Origin: Berghia stephanieae
Lineage: Eukaryota; Mollusca; Gastropoda; Nudibranchia; Aeolidiidae
DNA: 64,000 bases
Reading direction: 5' to 3'
Assembly (NCBI GenBank): GCA_034508935.3
Contig: CM067445.1
Span: forward strand, 87,471,653 to 87,535,652
Every line of letters starts with the position of its first letter. Position 1 is the first letter of the stretch. The notes beneath the pieces were generated by a model. It was not told the origin of the DNA, searched no databases, and worked only from the letters and a program-made list of their open reading frames with translations. The position numbers and the translations under genes were made by a program. Of this stretch, positions 12,507 to 24,500 are shown piece by piece.

Positions 12507-13485
12507 ATGGGGCAAAAATGTGGTGTTGCGAATTGCAATGGCAATTACAATAAAGCCAACAAATGTCGTGTGTTCAGATTGCCTAAAGAGGAACCAGAAG
12601 AGCAAATATGGTTAAACAAACTCCCTCCGCGTGGTAATTTTCAACCACATCCGACAGAATTTGTAATTTGTGAAAGACATTGGCCTGCAGGTGTTCCAAT
12701 GAAAATTCTACCTGGTGGAACCGATCGTCCAAAAGTCCCTCCAAGCATCTTCAATGTTCCTCAATCAGTCCTTCCTACAGAAAAGCCACCTCTGCGCCCT
12801 GCTCCAGCAGAAGACAGAAAACTGGAGTAATTCATCAAAATCGACAAAATTAGTTCTTTTGAAGACTTTGAACCAGAGAAACACCTCTTTAAAAAGTACG
12901 GCTCCAGCAATTACAAATTACTTACATCGAAATGTAAAGATAAACATGTATGTGTTTTCATGACGGAGAACTACAGTGAGAGCTATTTGTCTGTTATTGT
13001 ACAAAATAAACCCACAATGTGTTCCCCTCTTACTATGTCAGCTTTTAAAAATGGACTAAATGTTTCATTTGGAAAGATATTAAACCCTAACAATGGCCTT
13101 TCTTCCTATACCCAATTCATGGAAGCTATTAAATGCGCCCTCAATTATGACCCTCCTTTAGATGGCCTGCTCGACAAGGCAGTTATGGTCCTTCAACAGT
13201 CGACTGAATCAATGGATGTGAACAAGTCAAAAAAGCTTACTTTTATTACAAGGCAGCTCCAGCTTTTAAGATGGAAAGAATATTCAACAAATGATTACTG
13301 CTTTGCTGTTGTAATATTTCCCAAATGCAGCTATGAGCAATTAAGAGAAGTTCTTGTGTTGCCAAGTAAAACAAAACTGCAAGCAAGTTTCTGCCACTGA
13401 TGTGGATCATGTTCTTTGACGAACTTGTATGAAATTAGATGACAAACACCGATGGCGCTTTACCCGAAGACCTCAAGAGAAGGGG
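12507..13485 (+). pseudogene. THAP-domain P-element-like transposase, 5' part, damaged
   Basis: This open frame begins MGQKCGVANCNGNYN and shows a complete THAP zinc-binding module: two N-terminal cysteines (CGVANC), a conserved W near residue 35, the ICERHW Cys-His pair, then VPPSIF, which corresponds to the AVPTIF box. THAP domains bind DNA and head P-element-type transposases. The frame stops at TAA 12828-12830 but stays open beyond it in the same frame to 13400. Residues after the stop (YSTNDYCFAVVIF, then a basic Leu/Pro-Ser stretch) resemble the region after the THAP/coiled-coil part of THAP9/P transposases. Near 13380 the frame shifts. A GTAAGT at 13487 could be a splice donor. The RNase H-like catalytic core was not found. 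A decayed second copy lies at 17430-17760. A domesticated host THAP gene is less likely because of the stop and the matching flanks. Confidence 0.7.
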
Positions 13486-14071
13486 GGTAAGTCAGTAAAA
13501 TTTCTTTTTTGGTTTGTTTTGTTTGTTTTTGCTCATGCCACACTGCACATTATAAATTAAATTTTATATATGAAAACTCAACAATTCACCCCATAAAATG
13601 CATTTTTATCACTCTAGTATAATTCAATACAAATCAAAGTCATATTCAAGTATGTATGGGTAACCAGTGACACAGTAAGCATACGTCTTTTATTTTATCT
13701 TTACTGTCAAAAATTTACGTTGTTTTTTTTATGACTTTTTCCTCAATGCATATAAAGCTACCTGAAAGGGAGAAGTTCATTTATTATATATGTTACTCAT
13801 AAAAGACATTGATATTTCCTTTTTTTTCAATAATACTTTACACTTGATTTTTAGCATGCTTATTAGTAGAACGATATTTATTTTGTATATATGGAGTTTA
13901 AAACCTATCTTGTGTGTAAAATGCGTTGTGTAAGTAGATAACTCCAAATTGCCATGTCTTTTTGTTCTTCTTTGTTTTTTTGGGGATTTTTTTTCATTTG
14001 TTTTGTTTTTCATCGAAGTTATTATATGAATGTAAAGCGCTTAGAGCTTACCATAGAAATATAATTTAGTA

Positions 14072-14237
<166 letters not shown>

Positions 14238-14892
14238 ATTATTCCTATTTGTCTTTTTTTTCAGCTTGATGATCCCAATGTGTTACCTTGCCATATATAT
14301 CAAGGACAACTATACTGAAAGGATTGACATGTGGAATCTGCAGCCCCCGCAAGTGGGGGCCATTGGTTGGATAATGATTTCAAGCAAAACTACTACTTTT
14401 CAGCCTTGGTACAATTTCCTTGAATGCACAATAATTGATTCTGTTCTTATGATTTCGGTACTTTATAAGAAATTGGTTAATTGGCGACCATAACTTTTAA
14501 ATAATATTTCTTATGTCTTGAATGATATGAAAATATACAAAAAGTAGTGAACTATCAACAATTTTACAGGAAAGTATGAACTATTTTTTATGACGCCTTC
14601 TTACAGAGTGATTGGGTTTGTTATTATTTTAAAAAATCAAAAGTACGAATCTGCTTTCAATTCCTTTTAATGACTATGGCTAATTTATCGAACCAGAATC
14701 TTTGAAAAGTGGTAAGTACCAATAATAATTACGTAATAATAATTATTTAAGAAATGTTTAGAATTAGCATCTGGCTGTAGTTCCTGCAGACGATAGTTGG
14801 ACCCATTGTCGTGCTTGCTCTGTCGAGTCGCACAGATATGGTGATCAGACTCCGACATCCTGATTCGGATTACTGTTTCTTATTTTATTATG

Positions 14893-15461
14893 CGAAGTGG
14901 CAATTCGGACTCGAGTCTGAATAGTCTCCCATGTCTATTCGGACTCACGAGTCCAATGTGCGTGTGCAATGAAACACAGTGCGGCATGCCGACAGTTGGC
15001 AGAACTGATAAAGAAATATAAGAAGAGTTCAGAAGAAATTCTGTTTTGCTCATGTCAAAATGACTCATGAGTCTCATAACCCCTGCTTCGGATTGTAGAA
15101 GGATTGTTGTCTGTCTAACACTCTAAGAATTAAGAATATGTTAATTTTTATAAAAATTGTCCTGATTTTGTTTGGACATCGCGTTATGTTCTTAAGAAAG
15201 CATTTCGTTTAGACCCCAGTTACTTTAACGAACTGACTTTTGTTACTTTTGATCAATAATTTTGTCTTTCTTATCATATAAAGTTACTGTAATTGATATT
15301 TTGATTTGCATCAATTCTATTTATAATTATCAATAACTAAAAAAGATAAAATTGAATTAAAAATATACTGCCGTGGAAGACAATTGTTGATTGCACATGC
15401 GCAATTGAAGTCCGAATAGCCACGGGAGACTATTCAGACTCGAGTCCGAATAGCCACAGCC
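14893..15461. mobile_element. 569-bp MITE nested in the P-like element (hAT-like)
   Basis: Ends are inverted repeats of about 45 bp, sharing ATTCGGACTCGAGTCTGAAT. A 9-bp direct repeat, TTTATTATG (14884-14892 and 15462-15470), flanks the element. The paralogous sequence near 9750-9775 runs from TTTCTT to GCATGTGGCTTTATAT without the insert, which gives a natural empty site. An 8-9 bp target duplication fits hAT-type transposons. No transposase is encoded. Confidence 0.75.
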
Positions 15462-15474
15462 TTTATTATGGCCT

Positions 15475-17425
15475 GTGGCTTTATATTTATATCTCTTTTT
15501 CTATATGGTTAACTGATAAATATCGACTTTATTGTATTAGTCTAGTGTATAAGTCTAGAGGGTCCTTTTCTCGTCACGTCAACTTCACAACTTGAACAGT
15601 CCTTTCTACTCTAGATACTGCAGTTGCTTTCTAGTCATTGCTATTGCTAGATAGCTAGAATAGTTAGTGGATCTGATATTATCATATATGATGGAACTTG
15701 GACTCTGAATATATAGTTATGCCCATTACTACATGGATCTGGTGTTGCTGATATGATGTCAATCGTATGGGACTAGTACTCTGAATATATAGTTTTTCCT
15801 CATTGATCTGAGATGTTACTGTTACACTCACTCTAATTATCTCTGTGACTATGGGAGGGAATTATGGATCTGATGCTACTCCATTGACTAAAAGGAATGA
15901 GCTAGTAGTCTGAATATATAGTTTTGTCTCAATGATCTGAGATGTAATTCTATTACTATTAATTAACTCTTGACTACATGGAAGGGAACTATCGATCTGA
16001 TTCTGATGCTACTCATTGACTGTAAGGAATGAACTAAAGTTTATTAATCAGATTTATTATGAATGAGAATGGCGCATGTTTTTCTAGTTTTTCTCAGATG
16101 TCCTTCTATCAAAAGTTTTAAAACTTTGTGCCAACCTCCGAATCAATTTCTCTTAACTGAATAAAGATTTTGGCCAGTATTGTGATGCCATATATCACAA
16201 AAAAGATTTCTTCTTCACGACCTATAAAAATCTACTTTAAAACGGCTGTCATAAAATTAGAGATTTTACACTGCTAAAAATGTAAACATTTTTGCACCTC
16301 AAAGTAAGATGAATTCATCGTTTTTCAAAATAGTAGTTCCGGCTAGTGGTTATGAGTTCACATCATACTATTTTCCGAATAAAAGCAACACACATTAACT
16401 GTTATAAAGTAACAACTTATGTAGTTTGAATCCAATTTTGACTTTGTAATTTATTGCTTTTTATTTACATCACGTCACAATCACCGAAGACTGATATGAA
16501 TCTCTAGCTTTAACTGATTGAACTAGTGATTAAATACTCAAAATTGTCAAATTAACTATGAATGCTTATTAAATGAACGTTTCACATAGCATTTTAAGTT
16601 TTCTTTTAATCAATAAGCTCTTAAACAATACGATATGATATGGAATCTCTATCGGTTCCTCTCTCGTAAAGCTGCAAAAAGAAGTCGACTTCTAATTATC
16701 GATAAGTCATTTAAAGAGGACAGCTATGGAATTGGAATTTCACAATCAACCCTGAGTTTCGCATGTTATTGTTGTTGAACACAAGCACATATTTATGGAA
16801 ACACTATATCATAAATTGATGAATTTCTACTTTTGACTGGTCTACATTAAATTTATGTAATCCTCTTTGGCATAAATAACAAGCTATTTCTCAAAAATTT
16901 TAAATCAAAGTAATGTTGGAAGCGCGTAATGGTCACTTTCATTTGTATTCATCAATAGTGTATATTGATTGTTATAAAATGTAAACATGTCTGTCGTTCC
17001 TTCATATTCAGATTCTGTACGAACATCATATAAGTTTCAATTAACTGAACATTCCATTTTAACAAATTCTTTCAAAATGGATAAGCGGAAAGTCATATAT
17101 TTGACACTATAATCATATTTGGGTTCCGATCCTTACCAGTCATCGATTTTAATATAGCTGTATTAAGCGAAATACTTTCCTATTGTTTTAAAATTCGTGA
17201 AAAAATATTTTTACTTAGACAAAATAACCAGAGGTTCATACAAATTTTTGCGGCTGTACATAGTGAACAGCTGAGAAAAAGAAGAAAAAGGCGCGCCCCC
17301 TTATTAAAAATCTGAATATATAGTTCTGTTTCATTGATCTGATATGTTACTTTATTAATTAACTATGGAATGGAATGGAACTATGAATCTGATGCAACTC
17401 CATTGACTATATGGAATGAACCAGT
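15475..17425. other. Noncoding interior of P-like copy 2
   Basis: AT-rich. Short phrases such as GAATATATAGTTTTG and TGATCTGAGATGT recur three or four times between 15700 and 17400. No open frame of note. Confidence 0.5.
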
Positions 17426-17429
17426 ACTC

Positions 17430-17760
17430 TGAATGTTTTGCCTCACATGAACTTTTGCCTCTTGTGGGTCTGATGTTCATGGACGTGATTTGTTAGCAAA
17501 TTCAAGATGGGGAATATTGTGGTGTTGAATTGCAATGGTAACTACAATGAAGCCAACAAATGTTGTGTGTTCAGTTTGCCTAAAGAGGAACCAGAATGGG
17601 AAACATAGTGAAATAAACTCCCTCCTCATGATGATATTGAACCACAACCAACAGAATTTGTTATTTATGAAAGACATTGGCCTGGGGGTGTTCCAATGAA
17701 AAGTCTACCTGGCAGACCGATCGTCCCTTATAGGGATGAAATGGTGTTCAAAAAATTAAT
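17430..17760 (+). pseudogene. Decayed THAP segment, second copy
   Basis: Nucleotide match to 12430-12740: the same lead-in TGTTTTGCCTCAC, the NCNGNYNEANKC stretch and KEEPE, then an early stop. The first zinc-ligand cysteines are lost, so this is a relic of the same transposase. Confidence 0.75.
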
Positions 17761-18607
17761 AAATTCGAGAGATCCTAAGTACAACTGCGATATATGTAGC
17801 GCATCCCTTAGTAGATATTTTGGTATTCATATTTTACTTGGGATCATCCTCCACAGATTACCTCCCTTTGTTGATATTGTACCTCTCCCCTTCATCTAAT
17901 TGTTCACCCTCATCCTCATCATCACTTTACATGTACAGTCATTAATCAAGCTTCTAAAGACATCATCCTGAATCAATCACTGTAAGATCAGTTTTTAGAA
18001 TATCCAACTACTCATCCGTTCCGTTTCTTGGCTACTCTTATTCACTGCTGATAATAATAATCATTAAATATTTTTGGACCCAGAATTCACAATCACTCTC
18101 TAAAAAGGTAGATCTTGCCATATAATGCCCCTGCTGTTATTTTGGTTTGCATTTTCTATATTTTTAGTTGGCCCCACTAGCGGGGGCTGAAGATTCCATA
18201 TGTCAGTCCTTTCAGTATAGTTGTCCTTGATATACATATATATATATATAAAACACTAATTTATAACACTAATGATTCCTCAGTCATGAAGTAAAATGCA
18301 TGATGCAAGTTTAATGGTACAGTTTTTGGGGTTTTTTTTTAAATCTATCAATTGATGTATATTTTACCTTATTCGTTTAATAATTTTCAATCAGGGAGGC
18401 ACATTTGGAATTTGGAGGCTGGTCTTAGTCACAGAACAGGCCTTGGTCACCACCCCATGCCATGTTACTGCTATTATTCATACTTTAAATATTCAACATG
18501 TTTTTTAGGATTTCGTAAATTATTTATATTACCTACCATATTTCAGGAAATTGATAAAATCGTTTGATTCGTTTTCCGTGTTATTTATTTCCTTTTTGAT
18601 GCATTAG

Positions 18608-18705
18608 CGACAAGAGAACTGATCAAAGGTGACACAGAGATCCAAAGCTTTGCTGCTGAACTGGTCAAAGAGAGGAATCGTTCAACAGGAGGTGTTGGGA
18701 TTAAG
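18608..18705 (+). CDS. LOX: Lipoxygenase exon a
   Basis: Acceptor ...GCATTAG and donor GTATTT. It starts two bases into a codon and encodes TRELIKGDTEIQSFAAEL followed by a Gly-rich turn ending GGVGIK. This aligns with the segment before the third iron-ligand helix of animal lipoxygenases (mammalian form DPELQAWCREI). Confidence 0.85.
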
Positions 18706-18948
18706 GTATTTTGTAAAAAAAAGAAAAGAATATTATGATGCTCATAATTTGTTTTACCCAAATCTAGAGGGGCCTAAATGAGACAATTAGTAAGACAATG
18801 GAAGTAAAGATGACATGTAAAATATAGAAGACAAAGTACCCCCACCCCTTTCTCAGCTTAATTTGTATCATTTTGATTCGGGTTACATTTTATCTCATGA
18901 CTTCATCTCCTTGTCTCTCTTTCTCCCCTTTCTCTATCACTCTCACTC

Positions 18949-19038
<90 letters not shown>

Positions 19039-19216
19039 ACCTCTCTCTTTCTCGACCTCTCTCTCTCTCTTTCTCTACATCTCTCTCTCTCCTTCCATTG
19101 CACATACACATGCATGCACCCACATACACACATTTTTACCTATAATTCTTTACTTACCATTTGGCAAATGTAACATAATATATTTCCTTTTCTTATTTAA
19201 GTTTTCCTGAAGAAGC

Positions 19217-19247
<31 letters not shown>

Positions 19248-20115
19248 TGGCGTTTTTATGCACCTCCATTGGAGGTGTACAAAAACGCACCGTTTTTATG
19301 CACCTCCGTTGGCGGTGATGGTAAATTAATGAAAATGCTGCTGCATACGTCCGTGAGGTTTAAGTATAGTTTTAGATTGTAGTTTAGCACGCTGCTTAGT
19401 GATTACCGATGTACGTTTATACAATGATAATAAATTAAAGAATAATAAGAATAATTTAAAAAATCAAAAGTAAAAAGAAACATGGCACACAAATACTGAT
19501 CTCAAATAAATAATTTTAGCAAATTAAAATCGGAGTTTTTAAAAAAAACATGATAAAATGTTTTGGAAAAAAAAAAAATAAATAGAATAAAATGATGTCT
19601 TTCTCAATAAAGTAAATTTTTTTTAAATGTCTACAATGGGAATCGAACCAGTACTTTCAAGGTTAGAGTCTGAAACCTTGTCTGCTGCGCTACAGAGCCA
19701 CCTGACTGTTCATCACATTTAATAAGGTCTTTCTAAAACATTATTTTACCTTCAATGCAACTTCTATTTCCGGTTTTATATTTCGATTTTTTAAATTATT
19801 ATTTTTATATAAATTTATTAACAAAAACATCCTACAAATGTCACAATATAACTTTCACGATGTCCAAGTACAGAAACACAATATCACTGATGAAATCGGG
19901 TTGGATGCGCATGAGTGACGGAGGTGTATAAAAACGATCCGTTAAGATACACCGTCAACGGAAGTGCATAAAAACATTACGTATATATATATAAATGATG
20001 GAGATATGTTTAAAAAGCATCTAAAGACTTCGTTATTATCCAAACTGAATTGATGCCCTTGTAAAGTGCTCTGAGCATTTCCTTGTGATATAGAAGAGTG
20101 CTCAACAAATATAGT

Positions 20116-20173
<58 letters not shown>

Positions 20174-20205
20174 CATCGTTATTATTATTATCATTGTTAT
20201 TATTA

Positions 20206-20241
<36 letters not shown>

Positions 20242-21434
20242 CATTGTTGTTATTATTATTATTATTTTTCAAATTTATTATAATATTATAATATCCAGGT
20301 TCGAGTCATATAATATGGATTAATTTGTGTTTGAAATTTCATAGAGGTCTTGATTGGCTTGACATGTTGTTGCTGCATCTGTTCCATGGTCCATCGATCA
20401 CACACTCAAAATCTGACAAGGTGTTCATGAAACTGTGTCAAACAAAACTAAAAGAAAAATACAAGACAAAATCATCTCTAAAAACCAGCCTGCTTCATTT
20501 CAACTCCGCTGATATTTTGACATGATTTCTCTTGTATTTGTGCTGCTATGTGGTCTAATGGTATGACACTCACTTTCAGAACTGACAGTCCTGGGTTCTA
20601 GCCTCGCTTTGCGAATTGTTGAATCCTTGGAAAAGACTCTTTACTCACATTCTCTCATCGTACTCAGGTGTAAAATGAGTACCTGGCCGTTAACAGCGGA
20701 AAAAATGTGTAATATCACCTAACAGGCGTCATGTCCCATTCTACATGTTACGTGTTGCTGTTGATCAGGGACCCCTTGTAAAGCACTTTGAGAATGTTTA
20801 GTGGATATTGCTTTAACATGATCCCTGATGTTTATTTAACTGAGATTTTTTTTCCCTTGTGAATTAATCAGTGACAAATTTCATATCACTGTCTTTTTTT
20901 AAAGATATGAAAATTGAAAATAATGATCAGCATTTCCAACACTTTTGGATCATTTACAACGTAATTTAGGTTTTGATTGGGGACAAAAAATGTTGACACT
21001 TTTTCTTATTCTTATTTTAATTGGTTTCATCTCCCTAGGGTGTTCCTGGTAATGGAGAGGTCACGTGTTCTGAAGACCTGGTCCTCATCCTCACCTGCAT
21101 CATTTACACTTGCAGTATTTCTCATGCCTCTACCAACTTCCCACAGTGTGAGGAATATGCATTTCCCCCGAACTATTCCAGCCTAATGAGAGGCAAACCC
21201 CCATCTTCTAAGGTATACTAGTATTTGTAGCCTACAGTTATGGCTAGGGAAATTGAAGATTATGTATTGTGGTATAGTTGGCAATTTTATTTATTTAATT
21301 TTTTTTTTTCATTTTAACCTCAGGAATGAGAGACATCCAATGTTTGTCGTCACTTTGCCAGTTTTGGTTTATCTCCATCTTATACATACGACAATAGACA
21401 TAGGCATAGAGGGATATTGACCTTTTAAAAAAAA

Positions 21435-21520
<86 letters not shown>

Positions 21521-24500
21521 TAAATAGATATATAATTTCCTTTTAAAAAATTGATTTAATATGACTTAATAAACATGATACACTCTTAGACAGGGGAATT
21601 TAGAATATCTGGCAATTTATATCATATCATATCATATCTTTATTATTAAGGGTTATATAGGTCAAAGGACCTTTGAATAACCTGCTGATTTTGCAAATAT
21701 ATATGTTTACTAATTAATACAAACAAAAGAAAAGATTGAATTGATGCATGCACATAAGTACACAAAATCGTATATGAAACAAACAAAAGGTCAAGTTGAT
21801 GCATACATATTTTTTTTTTCATTACAGACTTGTTCATAAAAAGCTTTATTCTGAAAACAAGTCTCATTCATCATATATATGTTCTAAAGACAGAATTGTA
21901 TTTGATTTGTTGTAGCAATTGGATTCAATAGTCTGATGTCACATCCGCCAAGCAAAGAGACGCTTGGTTCTAAACAAAGAAATTCAGTACTTTTATTCTT
22001 CATGCTGGCTAGAAATTTTTCACATGTCATTTGATCAGAATGTATAAAAGTCAAAATATGATCAGATTTATAATGTTTTCTCCTCTGGATACACTTGCAT
22101 GCTCGTCGGAGAAGTATTTCATAAGGGCATCCGCCATTGTTCCGATAGTTTAGAACAAATTACTAAGTTACTATGCGTCATTACAAGGGAAGTGACGTCA
22201 CGACTGTTGAAGTCTATTGTAAGGATTAATAATTAGCTATTAATTATCTATATAATGATGGAGCTAAGATCATGTGACCACAAATCACATAACACGGAAA
22301 GGATATTTTACAGGACATAGAAAAATTCTTTAATAATTTCAAAATTGTTATTGAACCTATGAAAGGTTTGCGTGGGCACAATCAAATGCAGAATTGAAAT
22401 GACAGTTTAGACATTTTGATATTTTTTGTGACAAACTATCATTTAGTCGAAAGAGAGATTAGCGCATTCCCACCTTTCATTGCAGCAAAGCTATCTAAAA
22501 TTCTAACATAAATAAAAATGAAATGCAGAATAGATTGGTAATTGGTAGTGCTATGTTGTATTTAAATAACAATGTGAAATTTAATGTAAGATTCAATTTA
22601 ATAAACGAAAACAGATAATTTGGATGTTTTGTGCTTCCCTTTAGCAACAAAACAGGATGAATGGAACACTACAGACGATGGAGATAATATGTGATAATGG
22701 CACTGTAATGGTGTTTGAGTATCAGGAAGGTTCAGGAAGTATAAAGGACTATTGCTAAATGCTCTGTTGTGCAGCTATGTGGTCCAGTGGTATGACACTT
22801 GCTTTCGGATCAGAAGGTCTTGGGTTCAAGCTTCGCTCGACGCATAGTTGAGTCCTTGGAGAAGGTTCTTTACTCACATTCTCTCACCATACTCAGGTGT
22901 AAAACGAGTACCTGGCCCTTAACAGCGTTGTATCTGTCCAAAAAAATTGTAACATCGCCTAACAGGCGTCATGTCCCGTCCTAAATGTTAAATGTTGCTG
23001 TTGGCCAGGGACCCCTTGTCAAGCGCTTTGAGCACATTTAGTGGATATTGCGCTATTTAAAAGCTCAATTTTTTTAAAACTTATTTTTAAATGGCTAACA
23101 TTTTTGTTGATGAAGAGTGCTTCAAATGTATATTTCCTCTCTATCCCTAGGACACGGATATCACAGAAAAAGACATTCTGTCAAGTCTACCAGACAAACT
23201 AACCACTCTGGACATCATGATTGTCACTAAGATCCTCAGTGCTAAGGGAACCAAGAGTATTGGGGACTTTGAGGTACAATATATGTTTGACCCCCAAGCC
23301 AGAGAAATTGTTGACCAGTAGGTGTTATATAAACAGATGGCACAGATATTAAATTATAAAGCAAAGCTATAATATAGCATGTATTTGTTATGAATATTTA
23401 TAAATAAGCAAATTTATTTTACAAACTTTGACGATTGTTCACAAAAGATAATTGTTGTTGGTATTTTTCTGCATTTGGCACTATGTTCAGTATTAAAAAC
23501 ACAAGCATTTCCATTGAGCTATATCTGTTAAACATGCTCAAAGCGCTTTACCGGGGGTTTGTGGTCAACTGTAACATTTAACGTAGGATGAAACATGACG
23601 CATGTTTGGAAATATTACAAAAGCTTCCGACGGAGACAACGCTGTTATTGGCCAGATACTCATTTTACACCTGAGAATGATGAGAGAATATGAGTAAAGA
23701 GCCTTTTTCCAAGGACTCAACTATACACCGCGCAGATAAGGACTTGAACCAAAACCTTCTGACCCCAAGGCGAGCGTCATTCCACAAGACCACATAGCTG
23801 CACAACACATGTCTATAGTATACACCATTCTCCTTGTAATTCAAAGGCCTACAACTTGTTATATCGAATCACACTACAATTTTATGCTGCATAAATGATC
23901 AAGAAAGTATATTTTTAATTCAAACACTTTCAAATAATTATCACACCCTTTCATTATATACCCATTATATTATCTTTCAAGCACAAAAATTCATGAATTG
24001 ATAAAATTGTTGATGATAGTCTCACCATATGTATTATTTTGCCTGCCATAGTTATCTGCTGAATTCTTTTTTTAATTTTCATTTCTTTTGTTGAAATTAT
24101 TTAATTCCACCTAGCTAGTCACTAAACAATTCATCTCTTGACTTAAATTCAACAAAAACAATCCTAAAAACCATTCATCTGATTCATAAAAGCCATTCAT
24201 GAAACGGGGTTAAAATACTAATCTCTTGTTGATTACGAGAAATGAAGTGAGTGTGAAAGTGCCAGAAGACAACAGAGAATAAAAACTTCGCTGTGGCGAT
24301 GGGGACTCGAACCCGTGATCTTACTGGTACGACAGCTTCGCCTGGCCAGGGAGATCTTAACTCTACCGTGTGAGCTATCCAAGACCCCCAAAAAAGTCGC
24401 TTCAAACATTGGACTAACTAAAGCCTTCTCTTTCCGACTTCTTGAAGTCATGGGTTCAACGTCGCGAAGTTAGTTGGCCAGCAATTAAGCTTAATAGCCA

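Larger units (their letters stand above)
14295..18238 (+). mobile_element. P-like (THAP) transposon copy 2 with long inverted ends
   Basis: About 3.9 kb bounded by inverted arms of about 73 bp (14295-14372 and 18166-18238). The arms share AAGGACAACTATACTGAAAG and a palindromic core, CAGCCCCCGC(A/T)AGTGGGG. It contains a decayed THAP segment at 17430-17760 and an inserted MITE at 14893-15461. Internal text repeats GGATCTGATGTTGCT-like phrases shared with copy 1. It lies upstream of the first visible lipoxygenase exon, so it is probably intronic. Assignment to the P superfamily rests on the THAP match and not on a catalytic domain. Confidence 0.55.

Noticed and set aside
18398-18470. Possible lipoxygenase exon before exon a
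   Set aside because: It follows an AG, but none of its frames resemble the expected helix before exon a and no good donor in the right phase was found.
19634-19704. Functional tRNA gene
   Set aside because: Box motifs are present but acceptor and T stems do not pair; treated as tRNA-like sequence in a mobile element.
20325-20525. Possible extra lipoxygenase exon or gene (66-residue frame)
   Set aside because: It lies in the intron between exons a and b, has no lipoxygenase similarity, and exons a and b already join in phase without it.
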